From assembly GCA_020002185.1 (NCBI GenBank), contig CM034541.1:33789852-33853851 (forward strand): a DNA stretch of 64,000 nt, written 5' to 3'. The notes under the pieces were generated by a model. The model did not search any database and was not told the DNA's origin. It saw only the letters and a list, made by a program, of their open reading frames with translations. This document shows, one piece after another, positions 36,750 through 50,500 of this stretch. The translations under genes and the position numbers were made by a program. This DNA is from Paraescarpia echinospica. Lineage: Eukaryota > Annelida > Polychaeta > Sabellida > Siboglinidae. The stretch's first letter is position 1. Each line of letters opens with the position of its first letter.

Positions 36750-39700
36750 GGATGCATCAAATAGAATACATAATGTTTCATTCACAGCTTGGCACTAAAA
36801 ACAAATTTACCGTTTCCATGTCAAAAATTAGGCTTGTAAAATCAGCCTTCTACGACGAGACATGTGCACTGACAAATAAATGGTTGTTAAATCAAGGCTA
36901 CTTTTATGTCTAATACATCTACCAAGTATAATGTACCATTTGATGTGAAATGGTTGCCATTGTTGGCAGCAATTATTGTACACAATACTTGAAATCAACA
37001 TACTAAAAGATTTGCCAACTCGTGAACATGCCCATATGTAAATCATAGACTGCACTGACTGGTTATTATTTTGTTCATAAAAGTATACATGTGGCCTTAC
37101 GTGTGTCACATATCTTTATTATGTATGTGATGTTTGTGAAATTGACGTAGTTATTTTTGGAAAATGACCTAGCACTGGATAGTTTATACAATTATCAATA
37201 ATATATTTTAATTAATCTTTATCATAAAACAGTTAGTTCTCTGTTTGTTTGTGCACTCACATCTCCGTCAGTTTTTGAAATTTTGCATGTGATTTAGCGG
37301 GCCCATTGAGATAGTTAATAAATTTAGACTTTTTTGAAATTCGTCCAGGGGTAGAGAACTTCAGGGGCTCAATATTTTAAAAGGCTGTATGTGGAGTTCC
37401 AGCCTGTGGAATTTAATGTTTTTCTATATCATAATAAAGATAATTATGCTATTTAAAAATATATGGATGGATGTATGCAGAAATTTGGAATAGTTTTAAA
37501 TTATTGACGTTTGAAAATCCTCAGCACTTAACATGCACCAGGTCTACCTGTCATTGGTTACATTCGCATGCTTACAAGTAGCTCCCTCTTTCGCATTTCA
37601 TGTTTTTTCTACAGATGAAGCTATGTGTCATTTTGTCATTTAGTGTCGAAATTATCGCTCGTCAAGTTAGTGTATTATAAAAAGAGTGTCAAAAGTTATA
37701 TTGGATAACTAGAAATACGACATATCTATTATTATAAAACAGTTCATTCTCTGTTTGTTTGTGCACCCACATCTCCTTTACACCAAGGCTACTACTTATA
37801 TGTATTACCTGCTATTTTTGTTAACACATTCTTTCATAATTGAGCTGTAGATATTTCTGTTTTGAAAATTTATTTTATATGTGGGTCAAATAAACACTTC
37901 CAATTTCGATTTAGTTTTGCATGTATCGGGCTGAAATTTCAACCCAGCATCCGCTGTTACTGGTTGTGTCAGTCTGATGGGTGAGCGATTGAGATTTCTG
38001 GCAAAAGGTTGTCCTAACAACTAGGCCAGTGACCAGTTACCATTTATTAATGCAGGTAGGCTAGAAATATTTTGGGATGGTTTGAGGAATCTGATACATA
38101 TGACTGCCTTTTTTCTCCAGGCAACGTCGGGTAACTCAGCTACTGTTTTATAAAAAAACATAACTTAAGTTTAAATTCACTGTGTCACTCTGTGATAAAA
38201 TGCTGTCGATAAAAAAATATATATTATATTTAGCGTTACGTGTGTGATGCACAAAAATATAGATGTGTGCATCAGTTAATGAGTTATTGCCAAAAGGCTG
38301 TTATCATTATTACATTAAATTAACCAAGTAATTTGTTGGAAAATGTTGACCTATTTAGGCTATTAAAGGGATATTCAATAACAAATTATAGAACATGTCA
38401 TAATAAAGGTACATGTTAATTGTCATAAAATGATACATTTAGCAAAATTTAGTGGTGTGTGTGTGTTACTATAAATAATGTGAGTGTACTGTGCATCATT
38501 GACACTGTATCATGTATGTATTAGTGTGCGTGCGTGCAGGCGAGCGTTTGCCAGTGTGGGAGTGACAATCGCATGCCAATGTCAAACTAATTTTCCATCT
38601 TGAATATGACCGCTGCTTGTCTAGAGCCTCGTAATAAAAAATACTAAAATTATAATAGACGTGTTCCCAATCGCATCATAACTCGGTCAATGTTAAATCA
38701 GTCGAGTCCGTATTATCGCTCAATCATGCTTGAAGTTTCGCTACTTACAAGCAACGTTAAAGTCCTTCAAGAGGGCTATTAGTTGGTTGGCACACCAAGC
38801 AACAAGGCTGTTACCTTGCGATAAAACAGTAAATATTAATAAAGTTCAAGATTTAAACTGTCCCATGTTTGATATTTACTCACCAGTGGAGTCACCTGGC
38901 GAACAGTGCTGTGTTTTGCTACCCGCTTCGCCATCTAGCGATAAACTAATTAACAAGTCTATGTAGGGAAAGGTGGGGCATATCCACACAACTCATTATT
39001 CGAGAACTGCCAAGTTGTATATTCTAGTCTAGTTCACAAAAGAAACACCAGGTGGCAGCATTGTAGTTTCTCTACAGATCACTCAGTGGCAGTACTATTA
39101 TTCAAATTGTCCGGAAAACAACATATTATACGCCCGTGCATATGAATAAATACAACATTATTAACATGTGCATAAAAATAAGCCTGTTTGCATTAATATT
39201 TTAATGAAATGGCAAATATGCATGAGATTTACATGTTGATGCATGAGCGCGAGATGGACGCTAAATGCGCGAGACTCATGCCAAATGTGTGAAACTTGGC
39301 AACTCAGTTATTCATCACATCTTGTGGTTTATAAGTAATAATCTATGTCTATAATGTAAAATGTCATGCTGTAAGCCTTGCCTGAATTAGAGAGCAGCTT
39401 GTCAAGCCTTAGTGAGGGTCTCCATGACCTGCACTGCATCATTTGTATACTATTTATTATTATATGTATGCATTTACATACTCACTTATTGATCGATATA
39501 TATATATGGGTCAAAATAAAGAACTTCTGTATGTCTGTTAAATGAGTGGTGAGGTGATTCAATTAGGGCACTTGTAAGTTGTAACAGTAATTCATTCTTG
39601 TCTTCTTACTTTTATTTACTAAAATAGCAATTATTACAATGTGAGATCTAATACAGAGTCGATCCTTCCAGTACCAATACTGGGCCTTACATTTAACAAT

Positions 39701-40993
39701 AATTATTCCAAAAAATAAATTGCCATTTCATGAGATCGATGTTTGATCCTAGACAAAACCAATAACATTCAACATCAGATCCCATCATACCTTATGTGAC
39801 ATGTCCTCAGCTATGTAAACATCACTTATGTTCATATTCATCTATTAATGCAAAGCTATCTACATGTGTGTTCATGTCGGCACCTACATGAACAGTGATT
39901 ACAACGTAAACTATACTTTTCTGAGGACTAAATAAATGCCAACTCTCGTAATCCTGATGAGACCAGTTAGTATCAATCTCACATGTTTCAAGGAGCTCCC
40001 ACTAGTGGAATTTCAAACCAGAGACACATTTTCATCAAACGCAATAGCAATCATGTGTTCACATAAATATTAACTTTATACATCAAGCACACACGTGCGC
40101 ATGCACACACAAACACGTTGTATACAGGCACACACATCACGTACACAGATAACACCAGTCACACACAGGCGTGCACACAAGCACTCACACAAGCACTCAC
40201 ACAAATCAAATCACTGTTGATAACTTGACATTCAAAAATAGTAGACTCACAATTTCTGAAATATTTGCTAATGATGGCTACAGCATACATCATTCTATCA
40301 ATTAATCTGATATTCAGCTTATATTTCAGTCAAAGGCATGGCAAGTCTGAAATACAAAGAAAATATCCACATATGACAACACAAATACAATTCTTCTATA
40401 TTTTGCTTTCCACCTAACTGTAAATAATAACGTACATATTTTATAAACATAATAACATATGAGATGTACTATAATAGACTATACAGGAAGACTACACTAT
40501 AACACGATATCCAGAAGACAAAACAAAGACAGAAATTTAGCAAGAAAAAAATATGACTAGACATGACACAAAAAGTTGCAGAAAAGGTCAGTATAGAAAT
40601 CACGAATGCTGTTGTGTATTCCCGTGGAGAAGACTGCTACAATTAGGTGTTTTCCACAACAAACTAATGTAACAATATGAAACACATCTGAAACTGCTTT
40701 TGCAAATCAATTCTCTCGAGAGTAGTTCAAATGAAACAGAGACTCTCCCTAAACCCTCGTTCTGCAAGGCAAATCACTGAAGCAGAACTTGAATCACATG
40801 ACCACGGATACAATAATATCACTGTGGAGAGTGAACATGTTGTTTTTGTTAATGTTATTAATTCGTCCTCCATGCTGACGTGAACAAGACAACGAATATT
40901 AAAGTTGCATTCTGAGATCGTATTCCTTTTAAATACAAATTTCCAGTGACTCAACATGCCCCATACACTAGTACAGTGAATATATAATTATAT
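36750..40993. repeat. 4.23-kb tandem unit, copy 4 (most diverged)
   Basis: Carries private differences: a short deletion near 38295 (AAAAGGCTG), an insertion giving GCCAGTGTGGGAGTGAC near 38550, an altered CA-rich stretch near 40185, and a 15-bp insertion near 40820 (CTGTGGAGAGTGAAC). It ends by running into single-copy sequence at TATATCACTTTCC, where the other units restart. Confidence 0.95.
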
Positions 40994-41395
40994 CACTTTC
41001 CTCAACACCATATAGTGTTCACAAAAATATGTAGTTTTAAGATACCACAGAGTAAAATATGAAAAATGACATTCGCGTGCCATACACTGATTATTCTGCT
41101 GGCCGGACCTGGCGACCAGTAATTTTGCAGAAACATAATTTATCGAATAACATATCAAATTTCAAAGTTTCATATATATATAGTAGTGAGTATGATCAAA
41201 TCAAGAAAATTATGCTAAAATGGTAGTTGAACTCGGAATGCAACTTTAGCAAGGCCAACGGATTGTCAGCCTCTCTGGTATTTGTTCTACTCGCCCATCT
41301 TTTCCACTAGAGAGGCAAATAGAAAACAACAAAAGCAACAATAGTTGTAGTTTGCTATAATAAATATAACTATAGTTTGTGACTTAGATGCTGTT
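40994..41395. other. Region between the tandem units and the DCP2 stop codon
   Basis: Should hold the DCP2 3'UTR. I found no AATAAA or ATTAAA on the minus strand here, so the transcript may end inside the last tandem unit or use a variant signal. Confidence 0.4.
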
Positions 41396-41580
41396 TCAGT
41401 GTGATGATGTGACCCCCATGAAGTGTGGAGGTGGTAGATTCATAAGAGGAGTTATAACAGGAAACATAGCGGCCATCACTGCATTGGTGTCCAGGGAGAA
41501 GTTGGCCCAGGATGTTGAGAAGAATGCATCTTGTCTCAAGGGCTGCTGCACTTCAGCTCCAACAGGGCTGCTGTTAGCAT
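41396..41580 (-). CDS. DCP2: DCP2 coding exon 9 (terminal)
   Basis: Acceptor TTTGTCAG; stop TGA at 41398-41396. Encodes the conserved C-terminal hydrophobic motif ([13 protein letters not shown]) followed by a proline-rich end (LPPPHFMG). Confidence 0.9.
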
Positions 41581-44500
41581 CTGACAAATGTACAACACAA
41601 CATTAATAAGGATATTTCATTGGCAGGGTTTAACATGTTACTCATACATAACAGCATGAAGTTACAATTATATGTTGTTAAATATATAGCAATATTCAAA
41701 AGCATTTTACTCTGTGGGGAACTTAAATATGCCAAATAATCTTGAATGTGAATCTTTCTCTCATGGACAACCAATGCATATTTCTGGACTAGTGTTGTGT
41801 TTGTTCCTTGTGCTGGCAGTTAGGTGACCAGTTGTCGTGTTATGTTTGTATTGCAGTCTGAAGTAGATACTTGTTAAATTAATGCTAAATTGCAGTAGTC
41901 TCTGTCTGAAGGAAGTAAACAAGTGGGTAAACTCTTCAGCAGTAGTACACATGTGTCGAAGGAGTATATATATATATATGGAAATCTAACATGTTGTCAG
42001 ATCTTCTAACCCAGTTCACCAGCTCTATAGATGCGAACACGAACCTTGGGGAAAATTAAGTAGCTACAAAAGAGATCGTGTACCAAAGGGAGCTCACCTG
42101 TAAACTGTGCAGACAGGGACCGGCGGGTTGTGCCAGACATGGCGTCATCACGCTTCTGAAGCAAAACAATTCACATGTTTACTCAACTATAAATATTGTC
42201 ATTTACTTTTTGTACTTTGTTTCCTAACACTGCAAGTTATGCATATTTTTAACGATAATTAAATTCCACACACTACAGCAAACAGAAATTTGAGAGTTGT
42301 TGTATGCAGATATAACTTCACGTTGTTCAGTTTCATAGCAAGAACCCAAAACATGAGTAATGATTGTTATGTCTGTATTACTAATTAATTTTATATGTAA
42401 AAAGCTGCTAGAAATAGTCGATCATGGAGAAGCATGACTTTATAAGTAGTTTTACTTATGTTTCTCCTTTCGAACGTTTCACCAATATGCTTTGTATATA
42501 TAATTTCTACATCTAACTCATTTGATTTGTTTGAATAAACGCTTTTGACTTTGACGGTTCTAAATGTACAAATCAACTTTTTTAAATTAAATGTGCGAAA
42601 TGCGACACACTGTATCTGAGTGTTTGCATAGAATGCTATCTCTTCTACGAACTCTTTGTCAGCTGATGTTCTCAAACAGCGCTCATTCAAAAACTTCTTA
42701 TACAAAGCCATATATAACAAATACCCCTAACAAACATCAAAAACACTGAAGAATCCAGCGACACAAGGTACATAAGTATCCAGAAGATGACGCCACCTCC
42801 AAGCATTGTCAAAGCTAAAAGAAGGAACCGGAGAAGCGGGTGCCTGGACGTTTGCAGGCGTTTGGGGTATAAGATTAATGTAATCATGGTTGTAATCATG
42901 ACTACATGCAAAAGTACCCAGAATCATAACCGGTTAAACTTATTTTGTAAGTCATTGTACTCATTAATTTTAAAAGTACAAACTCAATTACATTTATTAT
43001 GTAACTGCAAAAACAAAAGGTATAGAAAATTACGGTGACTGAAAACAAGTATTCTAAAGCCACACCTAGCACTTGTTCAACTGCACCTTTGACAATTAAC
43101 AATGCCCACTTACCAATATTTGTACCTGACTCTTTGCGCCACTGGTTGGCAGCTTCTGCGACGAAGTGTAACTTTTGCCACCAGGGGTTTTTTGAGAGCG
43201 AGATGGTGATAACGATTTCCCCTTTTGTTCTCGACCACCGGACTTGGGACGCGCTGTTGTTTGTGGCGTCACAGTAGCCAACACGTCCTTGTGCTGCAGG
43301 TACTCGTAAAACTCATTCTGCATTTGTTGTGCAAACTGACTCTGTTGCTTCTGACGCTGCCTCTCTGTCAGCGGCTTGCCTTCAGGCGCTGACTCCTTGG
43401 CATCACGCCCCTTGGACAGTTTGGCTGACTTGGCTGGGGTGCTGTCCGATTCCGCTTGTTGGCTGTCTGACTTACCCTGCTTCTTTGCAATCCACTTTCG
43501 CAGAGATCTGAAACCATTGACGTTGTATTATATTTATTTAGGATTTTTTTAGTTAAAATTTTGTGTGACATGATCTTATCTAAGCTCTGAATATAAGTTG
43601 GCAGAGTCAGTGTGAGACTAACTACCAATGTAGTCACCGAAAAAAATAGGCCATATCTCATTAACGTTGTCAGTAGAGATTGGCAATGGATATCTGTCTG
43701 TTAATTCCCTTCGTTTGATGGAGGAACACTCACCTATTTGAATAAGCATCATGTGTAGCATCCAGTCTGTTTACCTTAGTAAATAGGTCATCCATTACGC
43801 TGTGTCCTTAGTAGCAGATATTAGATAATATGTAGAATAATTGTTGATGGATATTATGCTGAAACCTAAAGTAACGGTACACTTGATGGTGACAGATTTA
43901 GAGGAATGCTCTTTTAAAGTCAACAAATGGGACCTGACTATCTGTTGGTTATCATGATAAAAAGATGCGAGTACTTGATGAATGTTGAACTGCCTGGATG
44001 TAGGAATTGTGTTTGTGACATCAATATCTTGTGATTGGATGTTTAGGACGCAAATGCCAAATGATAAAACAGACAATGTCACGTCTAGCACATAACAGAT
44101 GGCTAGCTATTGCAGCTAAGGATCGACCGCATAAACCATAACGTCAACAGACGGACTCATTCAATGAGCATCCATCAAATATAAACCAGTATTTTTAATG
44201 CTCAGAAGAAGATGAGAAACCATAAACTAAACCGTCACTGCATCTTAGATCACAACAAACAGTTTTCACACTGGATAAAAACAGAGTCAGTACAAACTAC
44301 TTTCACTCCTCTGGTATGAATTCACAGATACATCACAAGTTGACAACAATGGCCTTTGTACATGACTGACAAAAAATCAAAATAAGATTCACTTTCACAA
44401 ATGCGAACTTAAAATGTCAACGATAAATATTTAGTATTTATATGTGGCTACTACTAGGGTGAGAAAAATGATGGCCATAAAGAATAAAACATGTAAATAC

Positions 44501-47500
44501 CATTAGGGTGAGAAAAATGATGGCCATAAAGAATAAAACATGTAAATACTACTAGGGTGAGAAAAATGATGGCCATAAAGAATAAAACATGTAAATACTA
44601 CTAGGGTGAGAAAAATGATGGCCATAAAGAATAAAACATGTAAATACCATTAGGGTGAGAAAAATGATGGCCATAAAGAATAAAACATGTAAATACCACT
44701 AGGGTGAGAACAATTATGGCCATAAAGAATAAAACATGTAAATACCACTAGGGTGAGAACAATTATGGCCATAAAGAAATGTACACATAAAACGTTGAAA
44801 TTTATGGTTGCCTCATGAAACAGGCACTATATGAAACAAAATTATTAGTTTTAGTTGGACAAGACTGGATTATCACAAAGAAAATAAACACCAAAGTCAC
44901 ACTGCTGCATCCATATTCAGACACCAGACAGCAATATAACAATAATTTATTTCAATTACCCAGAATGGAGCTTATGGCAAAAAAATCTACCAAATATCGA
45001 CATAAACAATACGTCAAACAAGCACTAAAGACTAATTACTGCCATTTTCATCACTTTCGATTTTTGTGTTCATCTCATTTCAAATTAATTTTGTGAAAAC
45101 ACAATATCATCTATGATCTATTATGACATGCTCATTCACTTTGCATGTAGTTTGTGTAAAATCATGAGACAAACTATTCACTTATTTAATTCCTTCCCAG
45201 GAATTAATTCTGCAATTCACAAAATTAGAATCATGTGAATACACAATATGATTATGCTTATAGAAGTCATACAATTAAAAAGATACACCTATAAAGTTTT
45301 TGGAGCTTGCTGATGAATGTGAAAACATATGCAAATGAACAAAGACCATGCACACAAAATTCATGAAATTAGAGTGAAAGCAAATTTGCTTGGGAACTAG
45401 GAGGCTTACTCAGGACAGGCCTCCGGCCTCTGGGATGAAACGAGTTAACAACACAGCAATATCTTTTTTATTGCAAATCTAGATATTTTTGAAAGTATAG
45501 TAAATCGTTACGTATAGTTTGGTGCATGAATACAGCAATACAGGTCTCCTAAGGGACTGAGCACTCACTTGACATATGGGATCACCATGAAGAAATTGTT
45601 AGGATTGAGTCCATACTGTTGTTTGCAGATTGTATCCTTCTTGTTGGCCGGAAGCCAGTCCAGACGGAACCACTGAAGATGCTAAACACACAGGTCGACT
45701 GATCAAGTCATGTTTACAAGACCTGAACCCAGAGGTTGTAGGCAGCTAGTCTCAATCAAGTCAGATCTACAAGAACTGAACTCGGCGGTTGTAGGTAGCT
45801 AGTCTTAATCAAGTCAGATCTATGAGAGCTTAATTGCAAACAACTGGTTGAAAACTGCATTAATAACTAATCATGTAGATAACAAAGTAAATAAGACCTT
45901 AAATGCTGTTCCTCAAAAGTGCATGGAGTATCCTGTGATTCTCTACATTTATTTTTAAAAACTTCTTGTGACAGATGGCCCACTGAAACTCATGCTGTAA
46001 ACATAACATGGTCACCATCGTGAAATAAAACATATAACTACTACTTGCAAAACAATATTAAGTGCAATGCTATCACTGGTCTCCCCCAGCCACACTGGTG
46101 ACAGACCTACCCAAAAGTGAAAATAGGTCAATTGATTTTGAAATACAGCATGAAACTACTCACACATTGTATTGTAATTGTTGAACAGATTCATATGGTA
46201 GTCTTTATGTTTCTTACCACAATCATACAATGTCGATAGGTAAGTAGCAGCACAACAAGCCGCCATGATACAATGTCGATAGGCAAGTAGCAGCACAACA
46301 AGCCACCATGATATAATGTCGATAGGGAAGTAGCAGCACAACAAGCCACCATGATACAATGTTGATAGGCAAGTAGCAGCACAACAAGCCACCATGATAC
46401 AATGTTGATAGGCAAGTAGCAGCACAACAAGCCACCATGATACAATGTTGATAGGCAAGTAGCAGCACAACAAGCCACCATGATACAATGTTGATAGGCA
46501 AGTAGCAGCACAACAAGCCACCATGATACAATGTTGATAGGCAAGTAGCAGCACAACAAGCCACCATGATACAATGTTGATAGGCAAGTAGCAGCACAAC
46601 AAGCCACCATGATACAATGCTGATAGGCAAGTAGCAGCACAACAAGCCACCATGATACAATGTTGATAGGCAAGTAGCAGTACAACAAGCCACCATGATA
46701 CAATGTTGATAGGCAAGTAGCAGTACAACAAGCCACCATGATACAATGTTGATAGGCAAGTAGCTGCACAACAAGCCACCATGATACAATGTTGATAGGC
46801 AAGTAGCAGCACAACAAGCCAGCATGATACAATGTTGATAGGCAAGTAGCAGCACAACAAGCCACCATGATACAATGTTGATAGGCAAGTAGCAGCACAA
46901 CAAGCCACCATGATACAATGTTGATAGGCTAGTAGCAGCACAACAAGCCACCATGATACAATGTTGATAGTCAAGTAGCAGCACAACAAGCCACCATGAT
47001 ACAATGTTGATAGGCAAGTAGCAGCACAACACGCTACCATGATACAATGTTGATAGGGAAGTAGCAGCACAACACGCCACCATGATACAATGTTGATAGG
47101 GAGGTAGCAGCACAACAAGCCACCATGATACAATGTTGATAGGGAAGTAGCAGCACAACAAGCCACCATGATACAATGTTGATAGGGAAGTAGCAGCACA
47201 ACAAGCCACCATGATACAATGTTGATAGGCAAGTAGCAGCACAACACGCCACCATGATACAATGTTGATAGGCAAGTAGCAGCACAACATGCCACCATGA
47301 TACAATGTTGATAGGGAAGTAGCAGCACAACAAGCCACTATGATACAATGTTGATAGGGAAGTAGCAGCACAACACGCCACCATGATACAATGTTGATAG
47401 GGAAGTAGCAGCACAACAAGCCACCATGATACAATGTTGATAGGCAAGTAGCAGCACAACAAGCCACCATGATACAATGTTGATAGGCAAGTAGCAGCAC

Positions 47501-50500
47501 AACAAGCCATCATGATACAATGTTGATAGGCAAGTAGCAGCACAACAAGCCATCATGATACAATGTTGATAGGCAAGTAGCAGCACAACAAGCCACCATG
47601 ATACAATGTTGATAGGCAAGTAGCAGCACAACAAGCCACCATGAAAATCACCAGCGAAATGATGAGGCCATGCATAGAAATAAGTCATCGGACTTGTTAT
47701 CGTTGCAATTATCACGTGTGTCTCAAGGAAAACTGGCAGAGTTGGGGCACACACACGTTATACAACCTTGCCATTGCAGCACTAGTATCTTGTTAGACGG
47801 AGCCCTCTAAATACCTTGATTTCGTTCCTGGTGCGTGGCTCGAAGTCTGTTTCCATGGAGACACCAGGAACAATGTAGAGTCTGTTGATCTGTTCATTCA
47901 TCCTGTATTCAACAAACGCCTGTGGCTCTATCAGGGGGCGTATATCAAACCCTGTCTCCTCTAAAACCTACAGAAAGACAATTTGACATAATGATAAAAA
48001 GATCATTGCCTGCATGAGGTACTGCCATCAATCAAAACACATTTCTTCTGTTTCATAAGTAGAGCAGAACTCTCTGAATAGATTGACACAGATAGATTAG
48101 AGAAAACATGTACAGTAAAACAAAAAACAACTCAAAGCAACAAGACAAGTGATTGTGCAGCACTGCATATGAATGATTGTTGCAGCAATAGGGACAAAGT
48201 ACAGATCTTCTTCAGCCTGTAACTCCACTTTTGTGTGTGTAGGTCGCTGTATGCCAGAGGTCTTCCAGAGAGCTACGGATCTTGTCTTTCACTGATGTCT
48301 CTGTGGGTCAGGTTGTCTTTCTCTCATTCTGGTGTGTTGGGCAATCTTGAAGAAGGTGTTTCACCGTCATTGGAGCCATGCCACAAGGACATATGTTGGT
48401 TTCTCCAATGTGTAATTTAGAAATTAAAGTGCATATGGTGCCTGAGCCTGCAGTGTCCAGTCCTCAGGCTCACCATTATCACCTGGTCTTCTCTGGTGAG
48501 TCGGTAATAGTTGTCACTGCTGTTGTAGGTTGGGTGTTGTTTCAGACAGTACAGATCTAAGTTTGTAGGAGGTGGACCCACCAGAGGTGACAACATCATC
48601 TCTGGTTGACCCTGAGCCCATGGCTTTCTTTTGTTACAAAAAATACCAGTATAAACCTCCCTGGTAGAAACAGGTTAATGCTACAAAAAGCAGTAAAAAC
48701 TGGCAGACACCTCCATTAATTTATCTCTAAACATCAGAAACAAGCATTATAATCAATAAATTGTTATTAGGATCAATTGACAGAACACACACAATGTATT
48801 ATTGCTGACAGGGTGGCATGGTTTATGTCTTCTGGTGATAAAAACTGACCATCTCCACTTCTCTGGGAAGCATTCAGCCATGCTGAAATTAATGTGCAAA
48901 GACATTTTGTACACAAATATCCACCACTGTCTAATAGAGCTGAGTGAACTGAAGCTAAGTTGAGTGAACAAGGTTTGACATGGCAGCAGGATTTAAACCC
49001 GGGTTCTCTTGATTGAGAGTCCAATGCTCTAGCCACTGCACACATTCATCTGTATCAATCTAAATTATACTGTGGATTTAACATAGTCAATGTTGATGAC
49101 AAAAGTGCCATGAGTTAAATCAATAATGGAGCTTTGTGTAAGTATTATTAAGTGAATAACGTATCATACTTAGATATGCAATACAGTTTACTACGCAGGT
49201 GTACTATGTACTTCCGATGGACTTTAGTTTGCCAAACTAAAGTGTGTATTAACTTCTTCCAAACTCTGGAAGAAAATGAATACCCACACACGTCTTATAT
49301 GTGTGTAAATGTCTAGAAGTAGAATGCTGAATGATAGTCTACCTCCCTAATGGCGCATTCCAAACACGGTTCCCCATCGTTCACCTTGCCCTTCGGGAAG
49401 CCCCAGCTGGCCTTGGCCCAGTAACCTTGCACCAGAAGACACTGCAAAGGTCAAGGTCACTGTACATACATAAAACGAGATAGAGGTAAGCCATACAATC
49501 TCCATCGCTAATGCTGTGGGGAGGAATTTAGATCACATTCTATTATTTGTGTGTGCATGTTGTGCATGCGTAAAACATTAACCATGTTGACTACTGAACA
49601 GGTAGTCAGGTACATAAATTCCATGTTGTGTTTATAGCTAACAGCACATAGTTCACCTATCCATCACATGACTGGTTGCCTAGCAATATGTCCGTCAAGC
49701 CGCTGAATGTCTATAGAGCTACACGTGCTCGTCATTCAATTCTCATGGCTTGATAGACCTTTTGCCTAGCGGTCACGTGATGGATAGGTCAATTCTATCT
49801 CTAAAAAGGCGAGGGCTTTGTCCAGAGGGTCACAAGCCCTCTGAGGAATTATTTCCTTGAGGTGTTTTGTCAATTATGAGTCCTACACTCGGCTGACATA
49901 CATACGTGCTTGAGCGTTGGATCAAGAATGATAGCACCATAAGTTGGCACCGTCATTTTGTACTCGCGCCATGACTCAAGGATCTTATCCACATTGTTGG
50001 CATGGCCTGTGAGAGTGGGACAATGCTGGAATACTGCGCTCGGTAAAGGAACCAACAAATGTGAATGCAACAAATCACCGTATACAAGAGGCTTGACATC
50101 TCATGTAAGGAATCTCTTTATAAAGAACAATGTTTAAATGCCAGGTCTGGCCTGTACTGCATAATGTATGTGGATAAGGAACATAGATATACAGAATTTC
50201 TTGACTAAGTGCCAAAGTATTCCTTACAGCAAGAGTCCTTTGTAAGTGTTAATTAATACATAATAAATGTCAAATGTTAAACGACTTCATGATCATTTTA
50301 ATACAGAAATGCATGCAGTATTAAAATTATGTTTGGACCCCGTTGCAAACTTGCTATTGTGTTTATCTGTCTGTAACTATAAAAACATAATTTAATAACA
50401 CTGCTTTATAATTATTAAATATCTTTAATTATTACAAGAAGACATACTACATAATGGTTTGTGTCAGTGCCATGTTCCAATGATGATGATTTTATCATTA

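Larger units (their letters stand above)
47968..49342 (-). other. DCP2 intron 4
   Basis: Holds a LINE C-terminal remnant (48225-48620) and a SINE copy (48845-49041). Confidence 0.8.

Noticed and set aside
46156..47754. Long minus-strand open frames with repeated [13 protein letters not shown]
   Set aside because: Products of the 43-bp minisatellite in DCP2 intron 5, open in overlapping frames.
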